Shown here: positions 1 to 8,813 of the stretch, in pieces
How positions within the stretch are numbered: position 1 is the first letter of the stretch
Layout of the letters: every line of letters begins with the position of its first letter
NCBI RefSeq assembly: GCF_000812875.1
Contig: NZ_JSYK01000001.1
Location: 1 to 64,000 of the forward strand
Source of the DNA: Kaistella solincola
GTDB lineage: Bacteria; Bacteroidota; Bacteroidia; Flavobacteriales; Weeksellaceae
Length of the DNA stretch: 64,000 bases
Direction: 5' to 3'
Notes under the pieces: model-generated
What the model saw: only the letters and a program-made list of their open reading frames with translations
Database searches by the model: none
What the model was told of the DNA's origin: nothing
Made by a program: the position numbers and the translations under genes

Positions 1-100
1 AGCGGCTACCCCGCAGGGCGGCGGCGGAGCGAAGCGGAGCCGCCAACCGAGGAGTAATAGCGGATAGCACGAAATGTCCGCCCCGAAAAAAAATGCCCAA
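1..100. repeat. GC-rich intergenic repeat, truncated by window edge
   Basis: The first ~60 bases are far richer in G+C than the coding DNA around them and contain a hairpin-capable stretch (GGCGGC near 19-24 against GCCGCC near 39-44). The tail reads AGCGGATAGCACGAAATGTC. It resembles in style the GC-rich hairpin at 8720-8750. From memory, Flavobacteriia genomes carry many intergenic elements of this kind, but I could not search for copies. The element runs into the spurious upstream extension of the first glycosyltransferase frame. Confidence 0.45.
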
Positions 101-151
101 ACAACGCCAAATAAATATTGTAATTTTACCTGCTTAAAGCCCGGAATTTTT

Positions 152-904
152 ATGCCCGAAGTTTCTATCATCACGCCTTGTTACAATTCTGCGAAGTTTC
201 TGCCGGAAACCATTTCGTCCGTGCTGAATCAAACTTTTTCGGACTGGGAATGGCTGATTACCGATGATTGCTCAAGCGATAATTCGGTTGAAATTATTAA
301 AAAAATCGCTGATCCGCGGGTAAAATTAACGGTTACTGAAAAAAATGGCGGTGCCGGAAAAACACGGAATTTATCTTTGGAAAAAGCTACCGGCAGATTT
401 ATCACTTTTCTGGACGCGGACGATTTCTGGGAACCGAACTTTCTGGAAGAAATGGTGGCCTTTATAAAAATTGAAAACTGTGAAATTGCGTACTCAAATT
501 ACGCGCGCTGCGATGAAAATTTAATTCCAAAAATTGCCGATTTTAAGGCGGAAAAAATCGTAACCTTCGGTAATTTGCTGAAAACCTGCCGGCTTTCTTT
601 GCTCAGTTCCATGTACGATTCCAAACGAGTTGGCAAAGAATATTTCCCAACCGACAGCAAGCGCGAAGATCATGTGATGTGGCTGAATCTGCTGAAAAAA
701 ATTCCCGTGGCGAAGCCTTTGAACAAAACCATGGCGAAATACCGCATGCACGGCAGCAGCGTGTCGCGCAAAAAAACAAATATTATGAAAGATCAATATT
801 TGGTGTACAAAGACCACATGAAATTTTCTGTGGTTAAATCGCTGTATTTTACGGGAAACTGGGCGCTGAACGGTTTTCTAAAATATTCAAAAATATTTAA
901 CTGA
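152..904 (+). CDS. Glycosyltransferase family 2 protein
   Basis: This 250-residue GT-A fold glycosyltransferase most likely adds a sugar to a surface glycan. The protein opens with the family signature VSIITPCYN. The nucleotide-binding acidic pair TDD is at residues 37-39 and the metal-binding FLDADD at about 86-91. I chose the ATG at 152 because the open frame upstream to position 74 lies in a GC-rich repeat and encodes nothing GT-like. The stop overlaps the next start (TGATG), so the two genes are translationally coupled. Neighbouring waaA suggests a lipopolysaccharide role, but acceptor and donor cannot be read from sequence. Confidence 0.9.
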   Translation: MPEVSIITPCYNSAKFLPETISSVLNQTFSDWEWLITDDCSSDNSVEIIKKIADPRVKLTVTEKNGGAGKTRNLSLEKATGRFITFLDADDFWEPNFLEEMVAFIKIENCEIAYSNYARCDENLIPKIADFKAEKIVTFGNLLKTCRLSLLSSMYDSKRVGKEYFPTDSKREDHVMWLNLLKKIPVAKPLNKTMAKYRMHGSSVSRKKTNIMKDQYLVYKDHMKFSVVKSLYFTGNWALNGFLKYSKIFN

Positions 905-1515
905 TGGAATTTTCTAAGGAATTTAAGGAAGCGATTTCCGCATTTTCGGGTAAGGAAAAAGATAAACTTATTTTTCGTTTGCTGAAAAAAGACCGGATTT
1001 TAGCGCATCGGCTGTATTTTGAATTGATTGATCCGGAAACTGCGGATGACAAAAGGCTGCAAATGCAGGATTTGATTATTAAAGAAGTTTCTGCGGGGGC
1101 AAAACGTTTCGGCAGAACGAAATATTTCCTCACGAACATCCGGAAAATCAGTTCTAAAATCACGGAGCACGTGAAGATTACGTCTGATAAATTTGGTGAA
1201 GTTTCTTTGAATTTAATGCTGATCAGCGAAACCTTGAAAAATAGTTCAAAAAGCGGCGACCAGTACAAACTTTATATTTATTTTCTGAATAAACTTTTCC
1301 GATCTTTGATTTTAACCACAAAACTCGATGAAGATTATTTTCTGGATTTGAAACCGTATTTCAATGATGTGAAATCACAGATTTTGGCAAATGATCATTT
1401 GGAAAAAATTACCCTGGATAACGGCTTATTTTTAAAATGGCTGAACCCGGAAAATATTCCCGACCAAATCGATTTGATTTATAAAGAGATAAAAAGCGAA
1501 GGTTTGCTGCGGTAA
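904..1515 (+). CDS. Conserved-looking hypothetical protein coupled to a GT2 gene
   Basis: I do not recognise this 203-residue protein. It is rich in Lys, Glu, Leu and Ile, has no signal peptide or membrane segment, and looks mostly alpha-helical and cytosolic. Its ATG overlaps the TGA of the preceding glycosyltransferase, so the two are probably translated together. It ends 10 bases before the stop of the convergent waaA gene. Codon use resembles its neighbours. A role in glycan or lipopolysaccharide synthesis is only guilt by association. Confidence 0.75.
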   Translation: MEFSKEFKEAISAFSGKEKDKLIFRLLKKDRILAHRLYFELIDPETADDKRLQMQDLIIKEVSAGAKRFGRTKYFLTNIRKISSKITEHVKITSDKFGEVSLNLMLISETLKNSSKSGDQYKLYIYFLNKLFRSLILTTKLDEDYFLDLKPYFNDVKSQILANDHLEKITLDNGLFLKWLNPENIPDQIDLIYKEIKSEGLLR

Positions 1516-1525
1516 AAATTTGCCG

Positions 1526-2773
1526 CTAAATGCGGTGATTTTTAAGAACAAAATCTACGATATTTTCGGAAGCGTTTGGCTGGGAATTAATAAAATTTGC
1601 CGCATTTTCGCCCATTTTTTTCAAAAGAACATCATCATTCAGCAAACCTAAAAGATACGGCGCGGCAAAGAATTCGTCTTCAAAACATTTTCCGCCATTA
1701 TGTGCGATAAGTCCATCAGCTTCCGGGTTTTTCCTGAATTGATCACCGAAAAATACCGGAATTCCATATGTTGCAGCTTCTAAAATATTGTGAAGACCTT
1801 TGGAATGAAAACCTCCGCCAACAATGGCCAGGTCGCCATAAGAATACAAATTGCCAAGCAAACCGATGCAGTCGATGATTAAAACCTGAATATTGGAATA
1901 ACTCAGCGGGTTTTTATCCGAAAATTGGGAATACAAAAGCGCCGTTGGGAAAGTAGTCTGCAGCACCGAAACGCGTTTCAAGTCATGTGGCGCAATAATA
2001 ATTTTAAGGTTTCGATTTTTCACCGAAAGTATTTCTGCAATCCGTTCTTCAGCTTCCCAGGAACTTCCGAAAATAACCGTTTTCTGGTCGCCAATAAATT
2101 CAGCAATGTGCGACACTGTATTATCGCGCTCTCGAAGCTGCTTCACTCTGTCGTAGCGCGTATCGCCCGCGGTTATGGAGTTTTTTAAGCCAATGCTTTT
2201 TGCCAGGGCAGAAGATTGCGTGGTCTGGTGAAAAAAGAAATCTACATTTTCCCGGAGCTGTTTTACAAAGCATTTCCCGTAAAATTTAAAGAAAACCTGC
2301 GTTTCGTAAAACAAAGCCGAAACCACATAAATTTCTGCGCCCTGCTTTTTCAGTTCATCCAGCAAATTGTACCAAAAATCATATTTGACGGTGAAAAAAA
2401 TATCGGTTTTAAAGTTTGAAGTAAATTCTTTCACCCATTTATCGGTATCGAAAGGTAAATAACACACCGCATCGGCAATGCTTTTTTTGGTGATGATGTG
2501 GTCATAACCCGACGGCGAGAAAAATGTTACCAAAATTTTGTGCTCCGGAAACTCCTTTTTCAGTTTTTCTAAAACCGGCAAACCCTGTTCATATTCGCCT
2601 AAACTGGCGGCGTGCATCCAGATTATTTTATCGTCACTAGAAAACTTCGCTTTTACGATTTCGCAACTTTGGCGGCGACCCGCTAGCCCTTTTTTCAGCT
2701 TATAATTAAACACCGCACCGATTCTCATCGCGGTGATTAAGAGGCTGACTAATATGTTGTAAATGGTTTTCAC
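1526..2773 (-). CDS. waaA: 3-deoxy-D-manno-octulosonic acid (Kdo) transferase
   Basis: WaaA (KdtA, GT30) transfers Kdo from CMP-Kdo to lipid A precursors at the inner membrane. The 415-residue protein has a hydrophobic N-terminal anchor, then WMHAASLGEYEQG carrying the catalytic Glu at about residue 60. It also has IFGSSWEAEE, IIAPHDLKR and the CMP-binding region VGGGFHSKGLHNILEA near 315-330. Length matches the family (about 410-425). The start is GTG at 2773, because the next ATG would remove part of the anchor. It lies last in a minus-strand run of O-methyltransferase, NlpC hydrolase and waaA, with a 46-bp gap from the hydrolase. Confidence 0.93.
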   Translation of the reverse strand: MKTIYNILVSLLITAMRIGAVFNYKLKKGLAGRRQSCEIVKAKFSSDDKIIWMHAASLGEYEQGLPVLEKLKKEFPEHKILVTFFSPSGYDHIITKKSIADAVCYLPFDTDKWVKEFTSNFKTDIFFTVKYDFWYNLLDELKKQGAEIYVVSALFYETQVFFKFYGKCFVKQLRENVDFFFHQTTQSSALAKSIGLKNSITAGDTRYDRVKQLRERDNTVSHIAEFIGDQKTVIFGSSWEAEERIAEILSVKNRNLKIIIAPHDLKRVSVLQTTFPTALLYSQFSDKNPLSYSNIQVLIIDCIGLLGNLYSYGDLAIVGGGFHSKGLHNILEAATYGIPVFFGDQFRKNPEADGLIAHNGGKCFEDEFFAAPYLLGLLNDDVLLKKMGENAANFINSQPNASENIVDFVLKNHRI

Positions 2774-2819
2774 GGTCCGGATTTTTCAGCAAAAAGTATG
2801 AAAATAGCTCCTAAAAAAT

Positions 2820-3521
2820 TTAATTGTTCGGTAAAACATTTCGGATAAACCGAAGTTTATGCGTGTGTCTGTTCAGATCTTTATTGAAAATTCCGGTCGT
2901 GTCCAGTGCATCGATGCGTACTTTTCCAAATGCGTGAATGATTTCATAATGATTCAGCAAAATGCCGACGTGCACAATTTCGCCTTCTTCATTTTCGAAA
3001 AAAGCCAAATCGCCAGGTTGACTTTCTTCCACGAAACTTAAAACTTCACCAATCTCTGCCTGCTGATACGCGTCGCGCGGCAAAGCAATGCCGTGAACTT
3101 TATAAACCAGCTGAACAAGGCCGCTGCAATCTATCCCGAAAAAACTTCGTCCGCTCCAGAGATACGGCACATTCAAAAATTTCATCGCGGTTTCAATGAT
3201 ATTTTTTGGCTGCTCTACGGCAGGATTTTCTGCTTTTATCTCGCTTCCGATGGAAAGTAGAATTTCACCTTCGGATGTTAAATAATTTAAAAACGTTTCC
3301 TGAACTATTGTTTTATTTTCATTTTCTGAAATCTCGGAAATTTGCTGCGCATCCACCCAACCTTCATATTGGTCGAAATCCATTTGGATTTTTAAAAATT
3401 TCCCCTCAATTGCCAATATTTTTACCGTTTCGCCATAAAGCAGTTGAGAAGTCATTTCGGCACGGTGCGAAGGTTCGCTCCGTAATGCTGCGACGGAAAC
3501 CGTGCAAATTCCTTTGTTCAT
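2820..3521 (-). CDS. SH3b - NlpC/P60 family cysteine peptidase (C40)
   Basis: This is a predicted cell-wall endopeptidase cleaving peptidoglycan stem peptides. Residues ~1-65 resemble a bacterial SH3 domain (VSVAALRSEPSHRAEM). The NlpC/P60 domain starts near residue 108. It has the nucleophile in GIDCSGLVQLVY, the histidine in IVHVGILL and the third polar residue in IIHAFGKVR, so the triad looks complete. No signal peptide is obvious from the first residues (MNKGICTVSVAALR), so export would need an unusual route, or the protein acts on turnover fragments in the cytosol. The gene begins 11 bases after the O-methyltransferase stop. Confidence 0.9.
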   Translation of the reverse strand: MNKGICTVSVAALRSEPSHRAEMTSQLLYGETVKILAIEGKFLKIQMDFDQYEGWVDAQQISEISENENKTIVQETFLNYLTSEGEILLSIGSEIKAENPAVEQPKNIIETAMKFLNVPYLWSGRSFFGIDCSGLVQLVYKVHGIALPRDAYQQAEIGEVLSFVEESQPGDLAFFENEEGEIVHVGILLNHYEIIHAFGKVRIDALDTTGIFNKDLNRHTHKLRFIRNVLPNN

Positions 3522-3532
3522 AGTGAAAACAG

Positions 3533-4180
3533 TTATTTTTTACGGATTAAATGTACGCCGTCGCGCAAAGGTAAAATTACATTATCGAAATCCGCGTCTT
3601 TTGCAACCAGTTCGTTGAGTTCTTGGATGACTTTCGTAGATTTCTGTTTTGGGTTATCTTCAAGGATTTTTCCGTACCACAGCACATTATCAAACAGAAT
3701 TACACCACCACTTTTCAGCTTTTTTTTCAGCAGGTTGAAATATTCAACATAACTTTCCTTGTCCGCATCGATAAAAATAAAATCGAAGGTTTCATCAGTT
3801 TTTTTCAAAAATGTTTTTGCGTCTTCTAACTGAAAATTAATCTTAGAAGAAAATTCGCTTTCAGCAAAATATTTTTTCGGCAAATACGCGAGTTCTTCAT
3901 TAATGTCTAACGTCGTGATTTTCCCTTCAGCAGCTAAACCTTCGGCGAGGCAAAGTGTGGCGTAACCGGTAAAAGTCCCGATTTCGAGGATGTTTTCCGG
4001 TGAAACCAATTTGGAAATCAGCGAAAGAAATCTGCCTTGCAAATAACCGGAAATCATATGCGGCTGCGTGGTTTTCTGAAAAGTTTCGCGGCGCAGATTC
4101 TTTAAATTTTCCGGCTCCGCGGAAGCATGATTTTCCAGATAACGGTCAATTTCGGGGCAATTTTCTTCGAAAAAACTCAT
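3533..4180 (-). CDS. Class I SAM-dependent O-methyltransferase
   Basis: This 215-residue protein matches the catechol O-methyltransferase-like (YrrM/TrmR) family. Motif I is ILEIGTFTGYATLCLAEG near residues 64-81. The metal/SAM-binding acidic segment is FIDADKESYVEYF, and VILFDNVLWYGKI follows. Some family members methylate 5-hydroxyuridine in tRNA, others small catechols; the substrate here is not evident. I chose the ATG at 4180 (MSFFEENCP); a TTG two codons earlier is possible. It heads the minus-strand run leading to the NlpC hydrolase and waaA. Confidence 0.9.
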   Translation of the reverse strand: MSFFEENCPEIDRYLENHASAEPENLKNLRRETFQKTTQPHMISGYLQGRFLSLISKLVSPENILEIGTFTGYATLCLAEGLAAEGKITTLDINEELAYLPKKYFAESEFSSKINFQLEDAKTFLKKTDETFDFIFIDADKESYVEYFNLLKKKLKSGGVILFDNVLWYGKILEDNPKQKSTKVIQELNELVAKDADFDNVILPLRDGVHLIRKK

Positions 4181-4220
4181 CTCCAAATTTTATTTAAAAC
4201 CAAATTTAAGCATTTTAAAC

Positions 4221-4258
4221 AAAAAAACGCTGCCAGAATAGGTATTCTGGCAACGCTT
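4221..4258 (-). terminator. Intrinsic terminator of the OmpA-like gene
   Basis: On the minus strand a long, nearly perfect stem (CGTTGCCAGAATA pairing with TATTCTGGCAGCG, loop CC) is followed by seven T residues. It lies 26 bases past the stop of the OmpA-family gene and before the O-methyltransferase start. Confidence 0.85.
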
Positions 4259-4283
4259 TAAAAAATCTCAAAAATGAAATGTA

Positions 4284-5120
4284 TTAATTTTTTACCGGCG
4301 CAATGTCCATTAATTTCATAAATTCATCCAGTTTCGGCATGATGATAATTTCCGTTCTGCGGTTTTCAGCACGTCCGGAAACTGAAGCGTTTGTTGTTTT
4401 CGGGTTGTATTCGCTACGTCCGCCAGCCGTAATTCTCGCTGGGTTTACACCAAATTTAGTCTGAAGAATTTTCGCCATAGAAGTCGCTCTAAGTGCAGAA
4501 AGATCCCAGTTGTCTTTTGGTAAAGTTGAAGAATTTAAAGGAACATTATCGGTGTTACCTTCAATTAAAACTGAATACGTATCGTAATCATTAATTACCT
4601 GCGCAACTTTTCCAAGAACGTCCTGAGCTGCCGGCAACACATTATAATCTCCTGTTTTATACAGCATTTTGTCGGAAAGCGAAATCATTACCACGCCTTT
4701 CAAAACTTTCACCTGTACGTCGTTATCCGCGATGTTATCCAGTGAACGTTTCAGCTTGTTGGATAAAGCAAGGTTCAGACTATCATTTTTCGCGTTGGTC
4801 GAAATCAGTTGTTTGATGTATTTGTTAGAAGAATTAATTTCTCCAATCAGTTCGGTGATGTTTTTAGAACCTTGCCCTGTATTCGCCAAACATGCATCAA
4901 GAGACGATTTCAGTGCGTCATTCTGACCTTTCAAAAGCGCATTTTCACTGGCCAAACCGGAATTAAGACTTTTCAAATCCTGAATTTCACGCTGTCTTTC
5001 ACCTACGTTGGTGATACATTGGTTATAATTTTCATTCAGGGCATCAAACTGTTTCTTGCTCACACAAGAGGTCATCATTAAAGCCGCTCCAAGAACGACA
5101 CCTAATTTCGCTATTTTCAT
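4284..5120 (-). CDS. OmpA family outer-membrane lipoprotein
   Basis: The 278-residue protein starts with a lipoprotein signal ending in MMTSC (Cys19). Residues ~25-135 are rich in Asn, Gln, Glu and Leu and look coiled-coil. The C-terminal ~130 residues form an OmpA/MotB-like peptidoglycan-binding domain, with VLIEGNTDNVPLN, NWDLSALRA and GRAENRRTEI. It probably anchors the outer membrane to the cell wall. A strong terminator follows the gene, and a candidate -7 element (TATTTTTG on the minus strand) precedes it. It is divergent from tilS. Confidence 0.92.
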   Translation of the reverse strand: MKIAKLGVVLGAALMMTSCVSKKQFDALNENYNQCITNVGERQREIQDLKSLNSGLASENALLKGQNDALKSSLDACLANTGQGSKNITELIGEINSSNKYIKQLISTNAKNDSLNLALSNKLKRSLDNIADNDVQVKVLKGVVMISLSDKMLYKTGDYNVLPAAQDVLGKVAQVINDYDTYSVLIEGNTDNVPLNSSTLPKDNWDLSALRATSMAKILQTKFGVNPARITAGGRSEYNPKTTNASVSGRAENRRTEIIIMPKLDEFMKLMDIAPVKN

Positions 5121-5209
5121 AATAATTCTGTTTAATCAACCAAAAATAGAGAAATCGTTTTGAACAGAAGAATTATCTTTGCTAAATATTCCTTAAAATA
5201 ACCTTAAAG

Positions 5210-6502
5210 TTGCTAAATACAACCACTTTTCAGCAATCTCTGCAGCAAATTGCACCGGATTTCGAAGCCAAGACATTTTTGTTGGCGGTGAGCGGAGGCG
5301 GCGATTCCATGGTGCTTTTGAAGCTATTTTCAGAATTGGATTTGAAATTTGAAGTTTCGCACGTAAATTATGGTTTACGCGGAAAGGATTCGGACGCGGA
5401 TGAGGAAATTGTAGAAAAAACCTGTAAAAAGCTCGGTATTTTTCTGCACGTTTACCGCGTTAGCGAAAAAGATCAGCAGCCGGAAAATTCAATCCAGGAA
5501 TGGGCGCGCGATTTACGCTACAATTTTTTCAATAAAATTAAAGAAGAAAGAAAGCTCGATTTCACGGTGACGGCACATCACCTCAATGATCAGCTGGAAA
5601 CTTTTCTTATTAATCTCTCAAAAGCTTCCGGAATTAAGGGTTTAAGCGGAATTCCTGCCAATAATAATAAAATTCTGCGGCCGCTGCTGAGCTTTTCTAA
5701 AGAGGAAATTTACGCTTTCGCGGAAAAAAATGCCGTGCTTTTTCGGGAAGATTTATCAAATCAGAAAAATGATTATTTGCGCAATTTTATCCGGAATGGA
5801 GTTACGCCGCAGCTTTTAAAAATTAACGAAAATTTCCTGGAAAATTTCGGTAGAAGCTTACAATACCTCAACCAAAGCGCTGATTTCATCGAAGAAAATC
5901 TGGATAAAATCTGGACAGAAATTTCGGTATTAGAAAACGGAAAAATCCTGCTGAATAAGGCGGAATTTTTTCATCAAACCAGCTTTGTTCAGTTTGAAAT
6001 TCTGCGGCGCTACAATTTCAATTCAAAAAAAGAATTTGCTAAAATTTTGGCCGCTGAAACCGGAAAAAAATTCATTTCAGAAAGTCACGTGCTCAGCGTT
6101 GACCGCAAAGATTTCATCATCACCACAAAAGAAGATGAAATCGAAAAAGACGAGGAAGTTACTTTAAAAAACGAAAAAAAAGCTGCTTTTATCCCCGAAA
6201 AAATTAAAACAGAAATTGAAAAATTCGGCACTTTCAGCTGGAATTTTAGTTCAGAAAAAATAAAATTTCCGTTAAAACTGAGACATGCAAAAAAAGGCGA
6301 CGTTTTCCATCCTATCGGGATGATAGGCAAAAAGAAAATCGCTAAATTTTTTAAGGATGAAAAATTGCCTATTTTAGCGCAGCAAAAAATTTGGCTTTTA
6401 ACCGACGGAAAAGACGATATTCTGGGAATTCTTCCCTTTCGCCAGGACCGCAGATTTGCAGCGAAAAAGTCTGATGCTGAATGTTTTAACATAAAAATAT
6501 AG
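5210..6502 (+). CDS. tilS: tRNA(Ile)-lysidine synthase
   Basis: TilS converts the wobble cytidine of tRNA-Ile(CAU) to lysidine using ATP and lysine, so that AUA is read as isoleucine. The PP-loop motif SGGGDS is at residues 29-34, with VSHVNYGLRGKDSDADE, HHLNDQLETFL and LRPLLSFSKEEI downstream. The C-terminal domain includes KKIAKFFKDEKLP. 430 residues is normal for the family. The start is TTG at 5210, because no ATG precedes the PP-loop. A TATCTTTG -7 candidate lies at 5174-5181. Confidence 0.95.
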   Translation: MLNTTTFQQSLQQIAPDFEAKTFLLAVSGGGDSMVLLKLFSELDLKFEVSHVNYGLRGKDSDADEEIVEKTCKKLGIFLHVYRVSEKDQQPENSIQEWARDLRYNFFNKIKEERKLDFTVTAHHLNDQLETFLINLSKASGIKGLSGIPANNNKILRPLLSFSKEEIYAFAEKNAVLFREDLSNQKNDYLRNFIRNGVTPQLLKINENFLENFGRSLQYLNQSADFIEENLDKIWTEISVLENGKILLNKAEFFHQTSFVQFEILRRYNFNSKKEFAKILAAETGKKFISESHVLSVDRKDFIITTKEDEIEKDEEVTLKNEKKAAFIPEKIKTEIEKFGTFSWNFSSEKIKFPLKLRHAKKGDVFHPIGMIGKKKIAKFFKDEKLPILAQQKIWLLTDGKDDILGILPFRQDRRFAAKKSDAECFNIKI

Positions 6503-6538
6503 TGTTTTCCGCAGAACACCAAAAAGTAATAAGTAGAA

Positions 6539-8614
6539 ATGAAATTTAAAAATTGGCTGATTTTGGCCGTTCTTTTCCTTTTTCAGGGAATCACGGCGCA
6601 GATAAAAGATCCTGTAAAATTTAAATACAACATTAATTCCCTTCCCAACAACGAATATGAAGCAGTTTTAACCGCCACCATCGAGAAAAACTGGCATATT
6701 TATTCCAAAGATTTACCGCCGGATTCCGGGATTCCTACCGAAATGTTGCTTTCGAGCAAAGAAGGTATTCAGCTGATCGGCGGCGTTACTGAAGTCGGTA
6801 AAAAGCACGATGAATTCTCCGAAGCTTTTGGTGCACAAATCGTTTATTATTCGGATTTGGTTTTATTCAAACAGAAATTCAAGCTTAAAAATAATGCAAA
6901 ACCCGCGACTGTAACCGCCGAAATTACATACCAGACATGTAACGACCGCGTTTGTCTTGCGCCGAATACGCTGGAATTTGAGCAAAAAATTACGCCCACA
7001 GCGACCGGAGTTGCAGTGGTTTCACCTGAAGAAAGTGCAGCTGAACCGACTTCGACAGAAACCGCAACCGAAATGGATTCTCTTCCGGCGACAGGTGAAG
7101 TTGCCACGACTGTTTCACCGATAAAAGTGGAACAGGAAGGTTTAAAGGTTACTTCACTGGATTTTAAAAATCCGATGACTGATTGCGGAGTTGAAGCGCA
7201 GGAAAACAATGAAAATTTCTGGACGTATCTACTTCTCGGCTTTTTCGGTGGACTTATTGCCTTGCTTACCCCGTGCGTATTCCCAATGATTCCGCTTACG
7301 GTTTCGTTTTTCACTAAAGGCTCGAAAGACAAAGCGAAAGGCAAGCGCGACGCTTTTATTTACGGCTTTTTTATCCTGCTTATTTTCGTTTTGTTAAGTG
7401 TGCCTTTCCATATTATTGATGGAATTGCCGGAAATATTTTCAACCAAATTTCCACGAGTGTTTGGCTGAACGTAGCTTTCTTTATTATTTTCCTCTTTTT
7501 TGCGGGAAGTTTTTTTGGCTACTACGACATCACTTTACCGAGTTCCATTGCGAATAAATCTTCAAAAGCGGAAGATGCCGGCGGAATTGTTGGTATATTT
7601 TTTATGGCGCTGACTTTGGTCATCGTGTCATTTTCCTGTACCGGACCGATTTTAGGAAGTTTACTGGGAAGTGCCGTGACAGGTTCAGCAAATATCCCGA
7701 TGTTGCTGACGTTTGCTCTGGCAGGATTTGGATTAAGCTGGGCAATCGTTTTCGGACTTTTAGCGCTGTTTCCTCAAGCTTTGCAAAGTCTGCCAAAATC
7801 CGGCGGCTGGATGAACACCGTAAAAGTTGTTTTAGGATTCATCGAGCTTGGACTTGCTTTGAAATTCCTGTCGAAAGCGGACTTGGTTTCGAAAACCTTC
7901 TTCTTGAAAAGAGAACTTTTCATCGTCATCTGGATTTTAATCGCGATTGGTTTGGTGCTGTATTTATTTGGGAAAATAAGATTTCCGCATGATGATAAAA
8001 AACCTAAGATTTCGCTTACGAGAAAAATTATTGGTTTCCTCGGAATCGGTTTTATTGTTTACCTGATCCAAGGTTTATTCCCGGCGGAAAGACCGACGCT
8101 TCAACATTTAAGCGGAATTTTGCCACCGATTAACGTGAGTTACCTTCACAAAGAAGAAGATGGAATCTTAGGAATGCATCCGTCGCACGATTATTTTGAA
8201 GCGATTGAAATCGCGAAAAAAGAAAACAAACCGTTGCTTATTGATTTCACCGGTTATGGTTGTGAAAACTGCCGTAAAATGGAAGAATTCGTCTGGAGCG
8301 AACCGGATATTTTACCAATTCTGCAAAACGAAGTGGTTTTGGCGTCACTTTATATCGATGACAAAGAAGCCTTGCCGGAAAGCGAGCAAACTTCAATCGA
8401 TATGGGTAATGGCCAGAAAAAGAAAATTAAAACCATTGGCGATAAATGGAGCTTGTTCCAGCAAATTAATTTCAATAACAATTCGCAGCCGCATTACGTA
8501 CTGGTTTCGCCGGACGGAAAAGTCATCAACACTCCTGTTTCCGGATATATGCCGAAAGAAGATTTCAAAGCTTTTTTAACTTGCGGAATTGAATATTTCA
8601 AGAAAAATAAATAA
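6539..8614 (+). CDS. dsbD: Thiol:disulfide interchange protein DsbD
   Basis: DsbD carries reducing power from cytosolic thioredoxin across the inner membrane to periplasmic proteins. The signal peptide ends near residue 20 (GITAQ). The N-terminal DsbD-alpha domain holds a Cys pair in TCNDRVC at about 138-144. The membrane domain has the redox cysteines in TPCVFPMIP and FSCTGPILG. The C-terminal thioredoxin-like domain carries GYGCENCRKM. At 691 residues all three domains are present. It follows tilS by 36 bases and ends at a strong terminator. Confidence 0.94.
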   Translation: MKFKNWLILAVLFLFQGITAQIKDPVKFKYNINSLPNNEYEAVLTATIEKNWHIYSKDLPPDSGIPTEMLLSSKEGIQLIGGVTEVGKKHDEFSEAFGAQIVYYSDLVLFKQKFKLKNNAKPATVTAEITYQTCNDRVCLAPNTLEFEQKITPTATGVAVVSPEESAAEPTSTETATEMDSLPATGEVATTVSPIKVEQEGLKVTSLDFKNPMTDCGVEAQENNENFWTYLLLGFFGGLIALLTPCVFPMIPLTVSFFTKGSKDKAKGKRDAFIYGFFILLIFVLLSVPFHIIDGIAGNIFNQISTSVWLNVAFFIIFLFFAGSFFGYYDITLPSSIANKSSKAEDAGGIVGIFFMALTLVIVSFSCTGPILGSLLGSAVTGSANIPMLLTFALAGFGLSWAIVFGLLALFPQALQSLPKSGGWMNTVKVVLGFIELGLALKFLSKADLVSKTFFLKRELFIVIWILIAIGLVLYLFGKIRFPHDDKKPKISLTRKIIGFLGIGFIVYLIQGLFPAERPTLQHLSGILPPINVSYLHKEEDGILGMHPSHDYFEAIEIAKKENKPLLIDFTGYGCENCRKMEEFVWSEPDILPILQNEVVLASLYIDDKEALPESEQTSIDMGNGQKKKIKTIGDKWSLFQQINFNNNSQPHYVLVSPDGKVINTPVSGYMPKEDFKAFLTCGIEYFKKNK

Positions 8615-8635
8615 AGAGCTTATAGCTAAAAATGA

Positions 8636-8663
8636 AAAAAACCGACGTTTCAGTCGGTTTTTT
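8636..8663 (+). terminator. Intrinsic terminator after dsbD
   Basis: AAACCGAC and GTCGGTTT form an 8-9 bp stem around a short loop, followed by a run of T residues, 22 bases past the dsbD stop. Confidence 0.88.
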
Positions 8664-8687
8664 TGTGATATGAATGACAAATCTTCA

Positions 8688-8782
8688 TCTAGCCCGGATT
8701 GAACGGCGTGTCTGAGCTCTTTTTGGCGGCGGCTTCGCCGCCGCCAAAAAAAGCGAGTAGTGAAAGCCGGTACAAATCTTCG
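8688..8782. repeat. GC-rich hairpin repeat, REP-like
   Basis: At 8720-8750 TTTTTGGCGGCGGC and GCCGCCGCCAAAAA form a 14-bp perfect stem with a TTC loop. It is flanked by TAGCCCGGATTGAACGGCG (from 8689) and GCGAGTAGTGAAAGCCGG (from 8753). The G+C content is far above the neighbouring genes. The flanks look like the fixed ends of a dispersed intergenic repeat that I recall from flavobacterial genomes; copy number could not be tested. It lies between the dsbD terminator and the stop of the next gene. Confidence 0.6.
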
Positions 8783-8813
8783 AAGAATGTAAAATCTTGT
8801 TGCTTCTAAAAAA

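Noticed and set aside
6085-7344. Antisense frames opposite tilS and dsbD
   Set aside because: They are long only because of codon bias in the genes beneath, and show no domain signature.
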